The notes below the pieces were generated by a model, which saw only the letters and a program-made list of their open reading frames with translations, was not told the DNA's origin and did no database searches. From positions 1 to 53,349 of the forward strand of contig JANXEP010000042.1 of the NCBI GenBank assembly GCA_025057795.1: a stretch of 53,349 nucleotides of DNA. Direction: 5' to 3'. Below, in pieces: positions 33,472-41,986 of the stretch. The DNA is from Candidatus Bathyarchaeota archaeon. Its GTDB lineage: Archaea > Thermoproteota > Bathyarchaeia > Bathyarchaeales > UBA233. Every line of letters begins with the position of its first letter. Position 1 is the stretch's first letter. The translations under genes and the position numbers were made by a program.

Positions 33472-34746
33472 GTGTTACGTGAGGTAGAAGGTTTGCATCT
33501 TACTAGAGAAGAAGAGGAAATGTTGAAAAGCGACGACTGGCTAACCAGAAGATGCATGGAATATTTGGTCAAGTATGGCGAGGCCGCCGGGGCTGAGAGG
33601 TTGGTTGACATTGACGGGAACGTGGTTATGCCAACCTATTCAACCGTCATACCCCAGCTGGGCATTGATATAACAAGCCCAGACTTATACGGCAAACGGT
33701 TAAAGGCGTTCACGATTTCCAGGGATTACGGCGTCACTAAGGGCTGGGAGGATATTGGCTTTCCGCCTTGGAACGACCCTGACTACGTTAGGCAGCAGGA
33801 GCAGATTATGAAGCATTGGATGAGGCTCGGCGTCCACCCCGTGAACTCCTGCGCCTACTACTTGATACAGACCTACAAGCCCACAGCTGGCCAATACTGT
33901 TCTTGGCATGAAAGTTCAGCTGTTCCCTACGGGAACGCCATCCTAGGAGCTAGGGTTAATTTTGACCTCGGAGCCGAGTTTGCAATAGCCTACACTGGGA
34001 AAGCTCCCGCGTATGATATGCGCGTGGACAAGAACAGAGTTGCAACCCGACTTGTCAAATGTGAAACTGAATTGAAGACGGATATGGACTATGACCTTTT
34101 CGGATGGGCTGTCGGCGAGGCCGTGGACGTCGATGTCCCCGTGATTACAGGCTTGGGAAAGCCGACTCAAACCCAGATAATAAAGATGAACACGGAGCTA
34201 AACACGGGCGGCCAGGTTAGAATGTATCATGTTCCCGGGTTAACCCCTGAAGCTTCAACCGTGGAGCAAGCGTTAAACGGCCAGAAACCCGTTGAAACGA
34301 TAAAGATTACGAGAGAGGACTTGAGAAGAGTTTATGAAAAGATGAACTGCGCAAGTGATGAGAACGTTGACTTTGTTTATTTGGGCTGCCCGTTTTATTC
34401 GCTCGGCGAACTTCGAAGGGCCGTTTATTACCTTGAGGGAAAGAAATGCAGGGCCAACCTTTGGATAGTGGTTGACGATTGGACCTTTGAAATTGCGGAG
34501 AAAATGGGTTACAGGGATATTATCAAGAGGGCGGGAGGAGCACTATTATCTGGGGCGTGCGCCTGCGTCAGAACAGGGGTTCCGCCAAACACAGAAGTCA
34601 TGGCTACGGATGCGTGCAAGCAAAACTACTACATCACTGGCCGATATTACCCAAGAAAGTTGGAGGTTTGGTATGGCACCATGGAGGAGTGTCTTGAAGC
34701 GGCAATAACCGGGAAATGGCGTGGAAAATGGCCTGGAGGCGAATAA
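33472..34746 (+). CDS. Aconitase X large (catalytic) subunit
   Basis: Protein of about 424 residues of the DUF521/AcnX family. LTREEEEML at the start, the Cys block GQYCSWHESSAVPYGNAILGARVN, the TGLGKPTQTQIIKMN strand and LLSGACACVRTGVPPNTEVMATDACKQNYYI contain the [4Fe-4S] or substrate Cys residues of the family. AcnX enzymes dehydrate hydroxyacids: mevalonate 5-phosphate in archaeal isoprenoid synthesis and cis-3-hydroxyproline in others. The substrate cannot be decided from this. It starts with GTG; the frame is open to GTG 33388. Four bases separate it from the small subunit. Confidence 0.85.
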   Translation: MLREVEGLHLTREEEEMLKSDDWLTRRCMEYLVKYGEAAGAERLVDIDGNVVMPTYSTVIPQLGIDITSPDLYGKRLKAFTISRDYGVTKGWEDIGFPPWNDPDYVRQQEQIMKHWMRLGVHPVNSCAYYLIQTYKPTAGQYCSWHESSAVPYGNAILGARVNFDLGAEFAIAYTGKAPAYDMRVDKNRVATRLVKCETELKTDMDYDLFGWAVGEAVDVDVPVITGLGKPTQTQIIKMNTELNTGGQVRMYHVPGLTPEASTVEQALNGQKPVETIKITREDLRRVYEKMNCASDENVDFVYLGCPFYSLGELRRAVYYLEGKKCRANLWIVVDDWTFEIAEKMGYRDIIKRAGGALLSGACACVRTGVPPNTEVMATDACKQNYYITGRYYPRKLEVWYGTMEECLEAAITGKWRGKWPGGE

Positions 34747-34750
34747 GGGA

Positions 34751-35197
34751 ATGACGGAGAAAATCATAATAAGGGGCAGGAAAATCGTTGGGGGATACGC
34801 TGAAGGAGAAGCCCTTGTCTCCAAATGGCCCGTAATGGGCTTAACTAACTTTTGCCCTCAACTGGGTATAATAACTGAAAGAAACCACCCCTTGAGGGGA
34901 GTGCCGCTTAAAGGAAAAGTTTTCGTCTTTCCAACACCGCGTGGGTCAGGCGGCTGGATTAACATTGGAAGAACTAGCATGTACGGCACAAACCCCGTTG
35001 CCATGGTGTATTACAAAGGGAATGCTCTGACGGTTTGCGGGGCGCTAATACTGAACAGGCCCACTGTGGGGGACTGCGAGCAGGATCCAAGCAAGCTTAT
35101 AGACACGGGTGATTGGGTTAAAGTTAGAGCCGACGAGGGAATCGTTGAAGTGGTGAAGAAAGAACGCGGCAAAGGAAACACGCCGTTGACACGTTAA
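34751..35197 (+). CDS. Aconitase X swivel (small) subunit
   Basis: Swivel-domain protein of 148 residues (DUF126). The core shows IIRGRKIVGGYAEGEALVSKWP, PLKGKVFVFPTPRGSGGWIN and NRPTVGDCEQDPSKLIDTGDWVKVRADEGIVEV. The Ser/Gly-rich PRGSGG motif supplies the active-site serine of aconitase swivels. It forms the enzyme with the large subunit upstream. In some lineages the two are fused; here they are separate. The ATG at 34751 follows AAGGGA. Confidence 0.88.
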   Translation: MTEKIIIRGRKIVGGYAEGEALVSKWPVMGLTNFCPQLGIITERNHPLRGVPLKGKVFVFPTPRGSGGWINIGRTSMYGTNPVAMVYYKGNALTVCGALILNRPTVGDCEQDPSKLIDTGDWVKVRADEGIVEVVKKERGKGNTPLTR

Positions 35198-35223
35198 AGA
35201 TTGATTTCCAAGGAAGGGTCTGT

Positions 35224-36519
35224 TTGAAAGTGGAGATTGTGAAGAATCGTAGCGAAGTGGTTGAATCTGGCAGCAGACATGTCAAAGTCGTCGGGGACGT
35301 CGATGCGGTTGTCGTCGGCGGGGGGCCTTCAGGAGTAGCTGCAGCTATCTCAGCTGCCCGAAACGGATTGGAGGTTATGCTTGTTGAGCGGTACTCCTAT
35401 CTAGGCGGCATGGCCACCGGCGGCCTTGTCCTGCTTTTCATTGAATATGACAGGTATGAGTATGGAATACTGAAAGAAACTGTTGAACGCCTAGCCAAAC
35501 TATCCAACGGGGTTGCTCTATTTCCGAGAAAAAAGCCTTGGATCCTAGGACCGGAAACTCCAACATGGATTGAAGGGTTTGGGCTTAGCGGCGGCTACAT
35601 GCCGCCTTTCGACCCGGAAATGTTGAAGTTTGTATGTAACGAAATGGCGGTTGAAGCCGGAGTGAGGCTTATGCTTAACTGCACTTTTGTAGACACCATA
35701 AAAATGGACGATGCTGTGCAAGGGGTTATAGTAGAAAACAAAGAGGGAAGACAGGCTGTACTGTCCAAGGTGACGATTGATGCCACAGGGGACGGAGACG
35801 TTTTTGCAATGGCTGGTGCCCCCTTTAAGGAGGATGTGCACCCTGCAGGCCTCAGTTTAAGCTTTAGAATGATGAATGTCAACGTTGAAGAAGCTATGAG
35901 GTTTATTGAAGAAAACCCGGAAAAGTATAGGCAACTCGTGAACCGCCATGCTCAGCAGGAGGGTTACGGCCTAGTTTGGTTTCCAACAACCATTAAAGGC
36001 GTAGTCTTATTCTTCCAGTATCTAAGGGGCTTAAGCGCCACAAAGGTTGAGGATCTCACCCGAGCAGAAATTGAAGGAAGACGGAAGGTTATGGCGTCCG
36101 TTGAATTTTTCAGAAAAAATGTGCCTGGATTTGAAACCGCCATACTAATGGATACATCGTCGCAGATTGGAACAAGGGAAAGCCGAAGGGTGGAAGGCGA
36201 ATACGTCTTAACAAAGGAGGATATTCTAGAGGGGAGGCGGTTTCACGATGCCATTGCAAGAAACCCCTACTTTGACATCCCATATCGATGTTTAGTGCCT
36301 AAAAAAATAGAAAATCTCCTAGTTGCGGGCAGATGCATATCCACAACCCACGAGGCCCAAGCAAGCATACGCATGATATGCCCATGCTACGCAACTGGGG
36401 AAGCCGCGGGAGCCGCAGCAGCCACGGCAATAGAGGAAAATGTGCCGCCTAGAGAAATCAGCGTCAAAAAGCTTCAGGAAAGGCTTACCAGGCAAGGCGT
36501 TGTCATAAAAGGCTTATAA
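35224..36519 (+). CDS. FAD-dependent oxidoreductase
   Basis: Flavoprotein of 431 residues with an N-terminal dinucleotide motif VVVGGGPSGVAAAISAARNGLEVMLVE and the second FAD motif VTIDATGDGDVFAMAGAPF, ending with LVAGRCISTTHEAQASIRMICPCYATGEAAGAAAATAI. This matches the FAD_oxidored group (pfam12831-like). Its TTG start follows GGAAGGG and comes 27 bp after the swivel gene on the same strand, so it likely belongs to the AcnX operon. The substrate is unknown; oxidation of the hydroxyacid or of the AcnX product is a guess. Confidence 0.82.
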   Translation: MKVEIVKNRSEVVESGSRHVKVVGDVDAVVVGGGPSGVAAAISAARNGLEVMLVERYSYLGGMATGGLVLLFIEYDRYEYGILKETVERLAKLSNGVALFPRKKPWILGPETPTWIEGFGLSGGYMPPFDPEMLKFVCNEMAVEAGVRLMLNCTFVDTIKMDDAVQGVIVENKEGRQAVLSKVTIDATGDGDVFAMAGAPFKEDVHPAGLSLSFRMMNVNVEEAMRFIEENPEKYRQLVNRHAQQEGYGLVWFPTTIKGVVLFFQYLRGLSATKVEDLTRAEIEGRRKVMASVEFFRKNVPGFETAILMDTSSQIGTRESRRVEGEYVLTKEDILEGRRFHDAIARNPYFDIPYRCLVPKKIENLLVAGRCISTTHEAQASIRMICPCYATGEAAGAAAATAIEENVPPREISVKKLQERLTRQGVVIKGL

Positions 36520-36539
36520 GGCGAAAAAGCCCGGCAGGC

Positions 36540-38909
36540 TTAAGTTTTTAATTGTTGCCTGATATTGCTTCTTTTATCTTCTGCTATCGGCCCCAACTTT
36601 TTTATTCTGTCGGCAAAGATGGAGAACAGCTCTGCAGCTTTCTTGTATACCGGCAGCGGGGTGTAACTGTATCGAACCCTCATTGTTTCAATGCCGTATT
36701 TGGCTATTTCCCGCCCCAAATCAAGCGCCCTTTTCTTCATGAATTTCTCGTCTATCTCCTGCGAACCCTCAATTATTAAGATGCCGTCGGCGCCGTTGGC
36801 GAAAGCATATAAAAGGTGTTTTAGCCCTAGGATGGCTGTTGTAGGCACGGCGACTATAAAAATGTTTTCAGGGTAGCAGACGCGGTCAAGCCCGAGAAAG
36901 TCGATTCCAGCGTAGGCAACACTTTTTTCAACAAAAGCCACAATTCTCACTTCTTCGGCTCGTTTTTCGGCTAGTATGCCCCTTAAAGTGGCGAAAAGCT
37001 GCCCCTTAGTTGAGTTTTTAAAGTCTATTGCCCCTTGGGGACATATTGGCACACAGGCGCCGCATCCAGCGCATTGAAACGGGTTTATCACGGCTTTGCC
37101 CTCGGCAATGGTTATGGCGTTAACGGGGCACGTTGAAATGCATATCTGGCAGTTGTTGCAGCGTTCCCCGATGACATACGCTTTTTCCGGGTTTGCAGTG
37201 ATGTAATCATTTTTGAGGAGAAGGGCGGCTTTAGCGGACGCGCCGAGGGCATCGGAAACAGTGTCTCTTATGTCCTTTGGGCTTAGGGTGCATCCGCAAG
37301 CGAAAATCCCGGCGCCAAGCGAGTCCACAGGGTCAAGTTTTGGATGTTTCTCTGTTATGAACCCGTCTTCACCTATGGCTATCCTCATTTTTTCGGCGAG
37401 TTCCCTTAGTCCTGCTGATGGAACCATGGGCGTGGCCAAAGCAACCATATCATATTCCTCTTCGCGCATTTCCCCGGTTAATGTGTCCTCAGCCAAAACC
37501 ACAAGCCTGTCGTTTTTGTTGTTCTTGTATATTTCCGCCACTTTGCCCCGGATGAAGACAACCCCCGCCTCTTGGCACCGCCAGTACAGCTCCTCGTAGC
37601 CCTTCCCCGTAGCCCTTATGTCGATGTAGTATACGGTTACGTCTATGCCAAGCATTTTTTTAAGCACGTAGGCCTGTTTAAGCGAGTACATGCAGCATAT
37701 GCGGCTACAGTAGGGTATGTAATTTTTGTCGCGGGATCCTGCGCATAGGACTATGGCAATTCTCTGCGCATCCCTGCCGTCAGCCCTTTTTACAAAACCG
37801 TTTGTCGGTCCTGAGCCCGAGGTGAGCTTTTCAAGCTCCATCATTGTTATGACGTTTTCGTATTTGCCGTAGCCATAAACTTCCAATTTGTTGGCGTCAT
37901 AAAGCTGGTATCCCGTGGCTAGAATTATTGCGCCGACTTCAAGGTCGACTTCCGTGGGCTTTTGGGAGAAATCTATGGCTCTGGGCGCGCAAACCTCAAC
38001 ACACTTATAACATTGAATACACTGGTCTATGTCGATGTTGTAAACCAGCGGGACGGCTTGGGGGAAGGGTATGTATATGGCTTTTCTAGGTCCAAGGTGT
38101 TCATCCATTTCGTTTGGCACTTCTATGGGGCAAACCTTTACGCATTCGTCGCAGCCGTTGCACGTTTCCTTCACAAACCTAGGCTTTACTGTAACCTTCA
38201 CCTTGAAGTTTCCAACATATCCCGAAATCCCTTTAACTTCTGCGTTTGTAAGTATGCGAATGTTTGGGTTTCTGGCAGCCTCCGCCATTTTGGGCGTTAA
38301 AATGCATTGGGCGCAGTCCAAGGTTGGAAAAACTTTTGTGAGCTTGGCCATGTTGCCGCCTATCGTGGGGTTTTTCTCTACAAGATGAACCTTGTAGCCT
38401 AAATTGCCAAGCTCAAGCGCCGCTGTTATCCCTGCAATTCCCCCGCCGACGATAAGAATTTCCCGCGAACACTTCGTGCTTATGGGTTCTAGGGGTTCAA
38501 GCTCCATGCTTCGCTCGTAGCCTCCCCTAATGAGGCTTACCGCCTTTCTGGTGGCATTCTCCGAGGCTCTGGGGCCGTGAACCCATGAACATTGCTCCCT
38601 TATGTTCACAAATTCAAGCATGTACGGGTTTAAGCCAGCTCTTTCCAGAACGCTTTGAAAGGTTTGCAAGTGCATGCGTGGGGTGCAAGCGGCAACCACA
38701 ACCCTATTCAAATTGTTGCTTTTTATGACTTCAATGATTTTTTCTTGGGCTGGCTTCGAGCATAGATAACGGTTTCCCTCCACAACCGTGTTCTTCCATT
38801 TTTTGGCATGGTTAATAACTGCTTTAACGTCTATGACGTCGCTTATGTTTCCGCCGCACTCGCAGACAAAAATTCCAATCCTTTGCTTTTCTTTCTCCGT
38901 GGTTGGCAA
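36540..38909 (-). CDS. HdrA-like protein with degenerate MvhD-like C-terminal domain
   Basis: Flavin and iron-sulfur protein of 789 residues. The FAD motif is GGGIAG (about 154-159), the HdrA signature is LDCAQCILTPKM (198-209). Ferredoxin clusters lie at 250-260 with 297-307 and at 584-594 with 613-623. The last 140 residues align with MvhD/FlpD (VAFVEKSVAYAGIDFLGLDRVCYPENI ... GADGILIIEGSQEID), the subunit that hands electrons to HdrA via a [2Fe-2S] cluster. Its cluster Cys are all replaced: CNWC-type by EKSV and the later Cys pairs by Thr, Ala, Ser and Gln. The domain looks intact but has no cluster. The start is TTG with TAGGGG before it; the HdrD-like gene is divergent. Confidence 0.88.
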   Translation of the reverse strand: MPTTEKEKQRIGIFVCECGGNISDVIDVKAVINHAKKWKNTVVEGNRYLCSKPAQEKIIEVIKSNNLNRVVVAACTPRMHLQTFQSVLERAGLNPYMLEFVNIREQCSWVHGPRASENATRKAVSLIRGGYERSMELEPLEPISTKCSREILIVGGGIAGITAALELGNLGYKVHLVEKNPTIGGNMAKLTKVFPTLDCAQCILTPKMAEAARNPNIRILTNAEVKGISGYVGNFKVKVTVKPRFVKETCNGCDECVKVCPIEVPNEMDEHLGPRKAIYIPFPQAVPLVYNIDIDQCIQCYKCVEVCAPRAIDFSQKPTEVDLEVGAIILATGYQLYDANKLEVYGYGKYENVITMMELEKLTSGSGPTNGFVKRADGRDAQRIAIVLCAGSRDKNYIPYCSRICCMYSLKQAYVLKKMLGIDVTVYYIDIRATGKGYEELYWRCQEAGVVFIRGKVAEIYKNNKNDRLVVLAEDTLTGEMREEEYDMVALATPMVPSAGLRELAEKMRIAIGEDGFITEKHPKLDPVDSLGAGIFACGCTLSPKDIRDTVSDALGASAKAALLLKNDYITANPEKAYVIGERCNNCQICISTCPVNAITIAEGKAVINPFQCAGCGACVPICPQGAIDFKNSTKGQLFATLRGILAEKRAEEVRIVAFVEKSVAYAGIDFLGLDRVCYPENIFIVAVPTTAILGLKHLLYAFANGADGILIIEGSQEIDEKFMKKRALDLGREIAKYGIETMRVRYSYTPLPVYKKAAELFSIFADRIKKLGPIAEDKRSNIRQQLKT

Positions 38910-38950
38910 CCCCTATACCGTTGCATTTTGAGGCATGAAGGGAAATGTTT

Positions 38951-38974
38951 AATAAAATTAAAAATAAAATTAAA
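38951..38974. promoter_or_regulatory. Tandem 12-mer in the divergent hdrA-like/hdrD-like promoter
   Basis: AATAAAATTAAA occurs twice in exact tandem. It lies 28-51 bp before the HdrD-like start and 42-65 bp before the HdrA-like start. Its AT-rich sequence can act as TATA region in both directions. This suggests joint control of the two Hdr-like proteins. Confidence 0.55.
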
Positions 38975-39001
38975 ACTTATCCCCCTAAAAGGCTTAGGTA
39001 A

Positions 39002-40117
39002 ATGTGGATGTCGGCCCAGGGACTAGTCCAGAAGCATAAACTTTTGGAGTGCATACAGTGTGGAATGTGTACAAGCAGCTGCCCAGTGGCGAGAAAGGCT
39101 AAGTTAAACATTAGGCGTTACATGAGGGAAGTTTCCATATCCGGCAAATTAACGCTTCGTCCCGAAAACGAAGTGTGGAGCTGCACCACCTGCTCCACAT
39201 GCAGCATCCGCTGCCCAAAAGATTTGAGTCCCCATGAATTTCTAATCGACGTCCGAAGCGTGGTTGTGGAGGAGGGGAAAGTAGCGCCGACGATTCGCGA
39301 CGTTTTGGAAGGCATATTCAACTATGGAAACCCTTGGGTTAGAAGCCGTGTTAAGCGCAATGAATGGAGCCGAGACCTAAACCTTAAACACATTTCGCAG
39401 GGGGATGAAATCCTCTATTTTGTGGGCTGCACCTCAGCCTACGACCCCCGTGTTCAAAACGTTGCCAGAAGCCTTGTTTTATGCCTCCAAAAGGCGGGCG
39501 TAAGCTTTGGGGTTTTAGGCGAAGAGGAAAACTGCTGCGGGAACGAAGTTTATGGAATGGGGGAAAAAGGTCTATTCGAGTTTTTAGTGGAACAGAATAT
39601 GGAAGTCTTTAACAAGTACTCTGTTAGGCGGGTTGTGACAAATTGCCCCCACGGTTTTAACGCCTTCAAGAACCGCTATAACCAAACAAGCTTTGAGTCT
39701 TTACACCACACGCAGCTGCTAGCCCAACTAATAGACGATCATAAGCTCAAGTTTTCGAAAAGGGTGGAAAAGAGGGTTATCTATCATGACCCGTGCTTTC
39801 TAGGCAAACAAAACGGCGTCTACGAAGAGCCAAGAAAGGTTCTTGAAAGCATACCAGGCGTCACCCTTTTAGAGTTTGACCGTTCAAGGGGCAGAAGCCT
39901 ATGCTGCGAAGGCGGAGGAGGACGCATGTGGATGGATGTTCCCGGGCCGAAGCTCGCTGAAACCCGTGTTGAAGATGCTGTTGCCGCAGGCGCAGAAGTG
40001 ATTGCCGTGGCCTGTCCCTTCTGCCTATTAACAATTGAAGACGCCGTTAAGACGACGGATAATGAGGGAAAAATTCAGGTTAAGGATGTCGGCGAAATTG
40101 TGGCTGAGGCCCTTTAG
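39002..40117 (+). CDS. HdrD-like (HdrC-HdrB fused) iron-sulfur protein
   Basis: Protein of 371 residues. Two [4Fe-4S] clusters at the N-terminus (C17, C20, C23, C27 and C61, C64, C67, C71) match HdrC. Two CCG domains follow: one at about 143-222 and one at 256-345 that ends CCEGGGG and CPFC. The first CCG domain ends in CPHG, lacking the final Cys of the CPHC seen in relatives. Proteins of this type move electrons between Etf or Hdr complexes and thiols or quinols. No membrane anchor is present. It converges on etfA with 9 bp between. Confidence 0.88.
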   Translation: MWMSAQGLVQKHKLLECIQCGMCTSSCPVARKAKLNIRRYMREVSISGKLTLRPENEVWSCTTCSTCSIRCPKDLSPHEFLIDVRSVVVEEGKVAPTIRDVLEGIFNYGNPWVRSRVKRNEWSRDLNLKHISQGDEILYFVGCTSAYDPRVQNVARSLVLCLQKAGVSFGVLGEEENCCGNEVYGMGEKGLFEFLVEQNMEVFNKYSVRRVVTNCPHGFNAFKNRYNQTSFESLHHTQLLAQLIDDHKLKFSKRVEKRVIYHDPCFLGKQNGVYEEPRKVLESIPGVTLLEFDRSRGRSLCCEGGGGRMWMDVPGPKLAETRVEDAVAAGAEVIAVACPFCLLTIEDAVKTTDNEGKIQVKDVGEIVAEAL

Positions 40118-40126
40118 CCGCGCTTT

Positions 40127-41125
40127 TTAGGGCTGCTTTTTCAAGTGAGGCTTCAATTCGTAAATCTTTTCCCTCAAAGAGGGGACAACCTTGAATAAGT
40201 CTTCAACGACGCCGTAGTCCGCATAGCTGTAAATGGGAGCTTTGGGGTCTTTGTTAACCGCTATTATGAGGTCTGAACCTTTCATTCCCATGATATGTTG
40301 AAAAGCCCCGCTTATGCCCAGCGCCATGTAAAGCTTGGGCTTCACGGTTTTCCCAGAAGAGCCTACCTGCCGCTCGGATGGAAGCCATCCCTTATCCACG
40401 ATGGGACGGGAGCAGGCTAGGACTCCGCCTATGGCTTGGGCTAACTCTTCAATTATTGGAATGTTGGCTTTGTCCTTTATCCCCCTTCCCACAGCCACAA
40501 TTTTTTCAGCTGCTGTTATGTCAACGCCGCTTGGCGGCGGCAGAACATATTCTATGAACTGTTTCCTTAGGGGTTCACCAGGCGGCGGGGATGGCTTCTC
40601 TATTATTTTTCCATTCATGGCAGCAACGGGCTTTTTTGCGGTGAATGTTGCTTGCCGTATAGTCACCATGTAACTTTCAGCCTTGCGGAGTGCAACCTTC
40701 ACGTTTACTTTTCCACCATACATCTGCCTTGTCGCCGTAAATTTTTCACCCTCAAAGGCTATGTCAATGCAGTCTGTTGCCAATGGAATGTTTAATGCAA
40801 CCGCCAGTCTTGGGGCAAGCTCCATGCCGTAGGACGTGTGACCTATCATTGTCAGAATGGGCTTATGCTCCATCATTATTTTTGACAAAACCCTCTGGTA
40901 AACTTCAGAGTTAAAATCAGCGAGTGTGGCGTCCTGCACCAACAAGACTTTGCTGGCGTAATTCGCAAGGGCTTCAGCATGCCCCTTAACGTCTTTCCCC
41001 AGCAAAACTGCGGAAAGTTCCGCGCCTATTTTTTGGGCTATTTCCAGCCCCTTCGAGAGCATTTCAAAGGTTATTTCCCGGATTTGCCCCTGCCTATGCT
41101 CGGCTAGCACAAAAACTTCAGCCAC
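40127..41125 (-). CDS. etfA: Electron transfer flavoprotein alpha subunit
   Basis: Protein of 332 residues. The C-terminal FAD domain is diagnostic: KLYMALGISGAFQHIMGMKGSDLIIAVNKDPKAPIYSYADYGVVEDLFKVVPSL. VAVGRGIKD and CSRPIVDKGWLPSERQVGSSGKTV also match. With EtfB it carries electrons from the acyl-CoA dehydrogenase encoded just upstream. GTG start overlaps the EtfB stop by one base. Whether it belongs to a bifurcating Etf type cannot be told from the sequence alone. Confidence 0.93.
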   Translation of the reverse strand: MAEVFVLAEHRQGQIREITFEMLSKGLEIAQKIGAELSAVLLGKDVKGHAEALANYASKVLLVQDATLADFNSEVYQRVLSKIMMEHKPILTMIGHTSYGMELAPRLAVALNIPLATDCIDIAFEGEKFTATRQMYGGKVNVKVALRKAESYMVTIRQATFTAKKPVAAMNGKIIEKPSPPPGEPLRKQFIEYVLPPPSGVDITAAEKIVAVGRGIKDKANIPIIEELAQAIGGVLACSRPIVDKGWLPSERQVGSSGKTVKPKLYMALGISGAFQHIMGMKGSDLIIAVNKDPKAPIYSYADYGVVEDLFKVVPSLREKIYELKPHLKKQP

Positions 41126-41913
41126 TATATCAGCCCCCTCGCCTTTAGAATTTCAACTATTCTGTTGGCAATCTCAGCTGGGCTTCCTTTGATAAAATCG
41201 GTTTGCTTCACAACAGGCGGGACATACATTTTCTCTATGCTTATCCATGAGCATGCGGCGCCAGCCTCTGCCTCGTTTAAGCCTAAGTCTGTTAGGCTGA
41301 CAACTTTAATCTCCTTCTGAGAAGCCCTCCTTATCCCCATTATTGAAACATAACGCGGCTCATTAATCCCTGTTTGAACAGATATTACGGCTGGAAGCCT
41401 AACCTCAACAACCTCTTCTAGGCCCCCTTCTAGTTCGCGGTTTACCTTTGCAATCCCGTTTTTAAACTCGATTTTCTTAACCAGCGTTACGCTGGGTATC
41501 CCCAGAAACTCTGCAAGCGCTGGACCCACCACCGCACATCCGTCGTCGCTTGCCTGAGTTCCCGTCAAAATTAGGTCATATGGAAGCTTTATAATAGCCC
41601 TTGACAGGACCCTTGCTATAGCGTATGCGTCTGCCCCTTCAAGCTTTGGATCACTAATTCTTATGGCATGGTCAACTCCCTTTGCAAGGCATTTTCTAAG
41701 CGCCTTGTCAGAGTTTTCAGAGCCCACGGTTATGACTGTGATGGTTCCGCCGTGCTTCTCTTTAATGCGTAAAGCCTCTTCAACGGCATACTCGTCCCAC
41801 TCGTTTATGTCAAAAACCAAACCAGCTTTGTCTATGTCCCTTTCTGAACTATCTATTCTTATGTCTGCCTCTGCTGTTTCTGGGACACATTTGACGCAAA
41901 CAATTATTTCCAT
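41125..41913 (-). CDS. etfB: Electron transfer flavoprotein beta subunit
   Basis: Protein of 262 residues with the FAD/AMP domain pattern: KCVPETAEADIRID at the start, DEYAVEEALRIKEKHGGTITVITVG, DLILTGTQASDDGCAVVGPALAE and the signature VEVRLPAVISVQTGINEPRYVSIMGIRRASQKEI. It pairs with EtfA downstream. It follows the acyl-CoA dehydrogenase gene by 73 bp on the same strand. Confidence 0.93.
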   Translation of the reverse strand: MEIIVCVKCVPETAEADIRIDSSERDIDKAGLVFDINEWDEYAVEEALRIKEKHGGTITVITVGSENSDKALRKCLAKGVDHAIRISDPKLEGADAYAIARVLSRAIIKLPYDLILTGTQASDDGCAVVGPALAEFLGIPSVTLVKKIEFKNGIAKVNRELEGGLEEVVEVRLPAVISVQTGINEPRYVSIMGIRRASQKEIKVVSLTDLGLNEAEAGAACSWISIEKMYVPPVVKQTDFIKGSPAEIANRIVEILKARGLI

Positions 41914-41986
41914 GTCTCCTCACAGAAAATTCAACATTTGTCCATAAGCCTATAAACCTTTGCGTTTGAAGCGTCTGCAACCCTTT

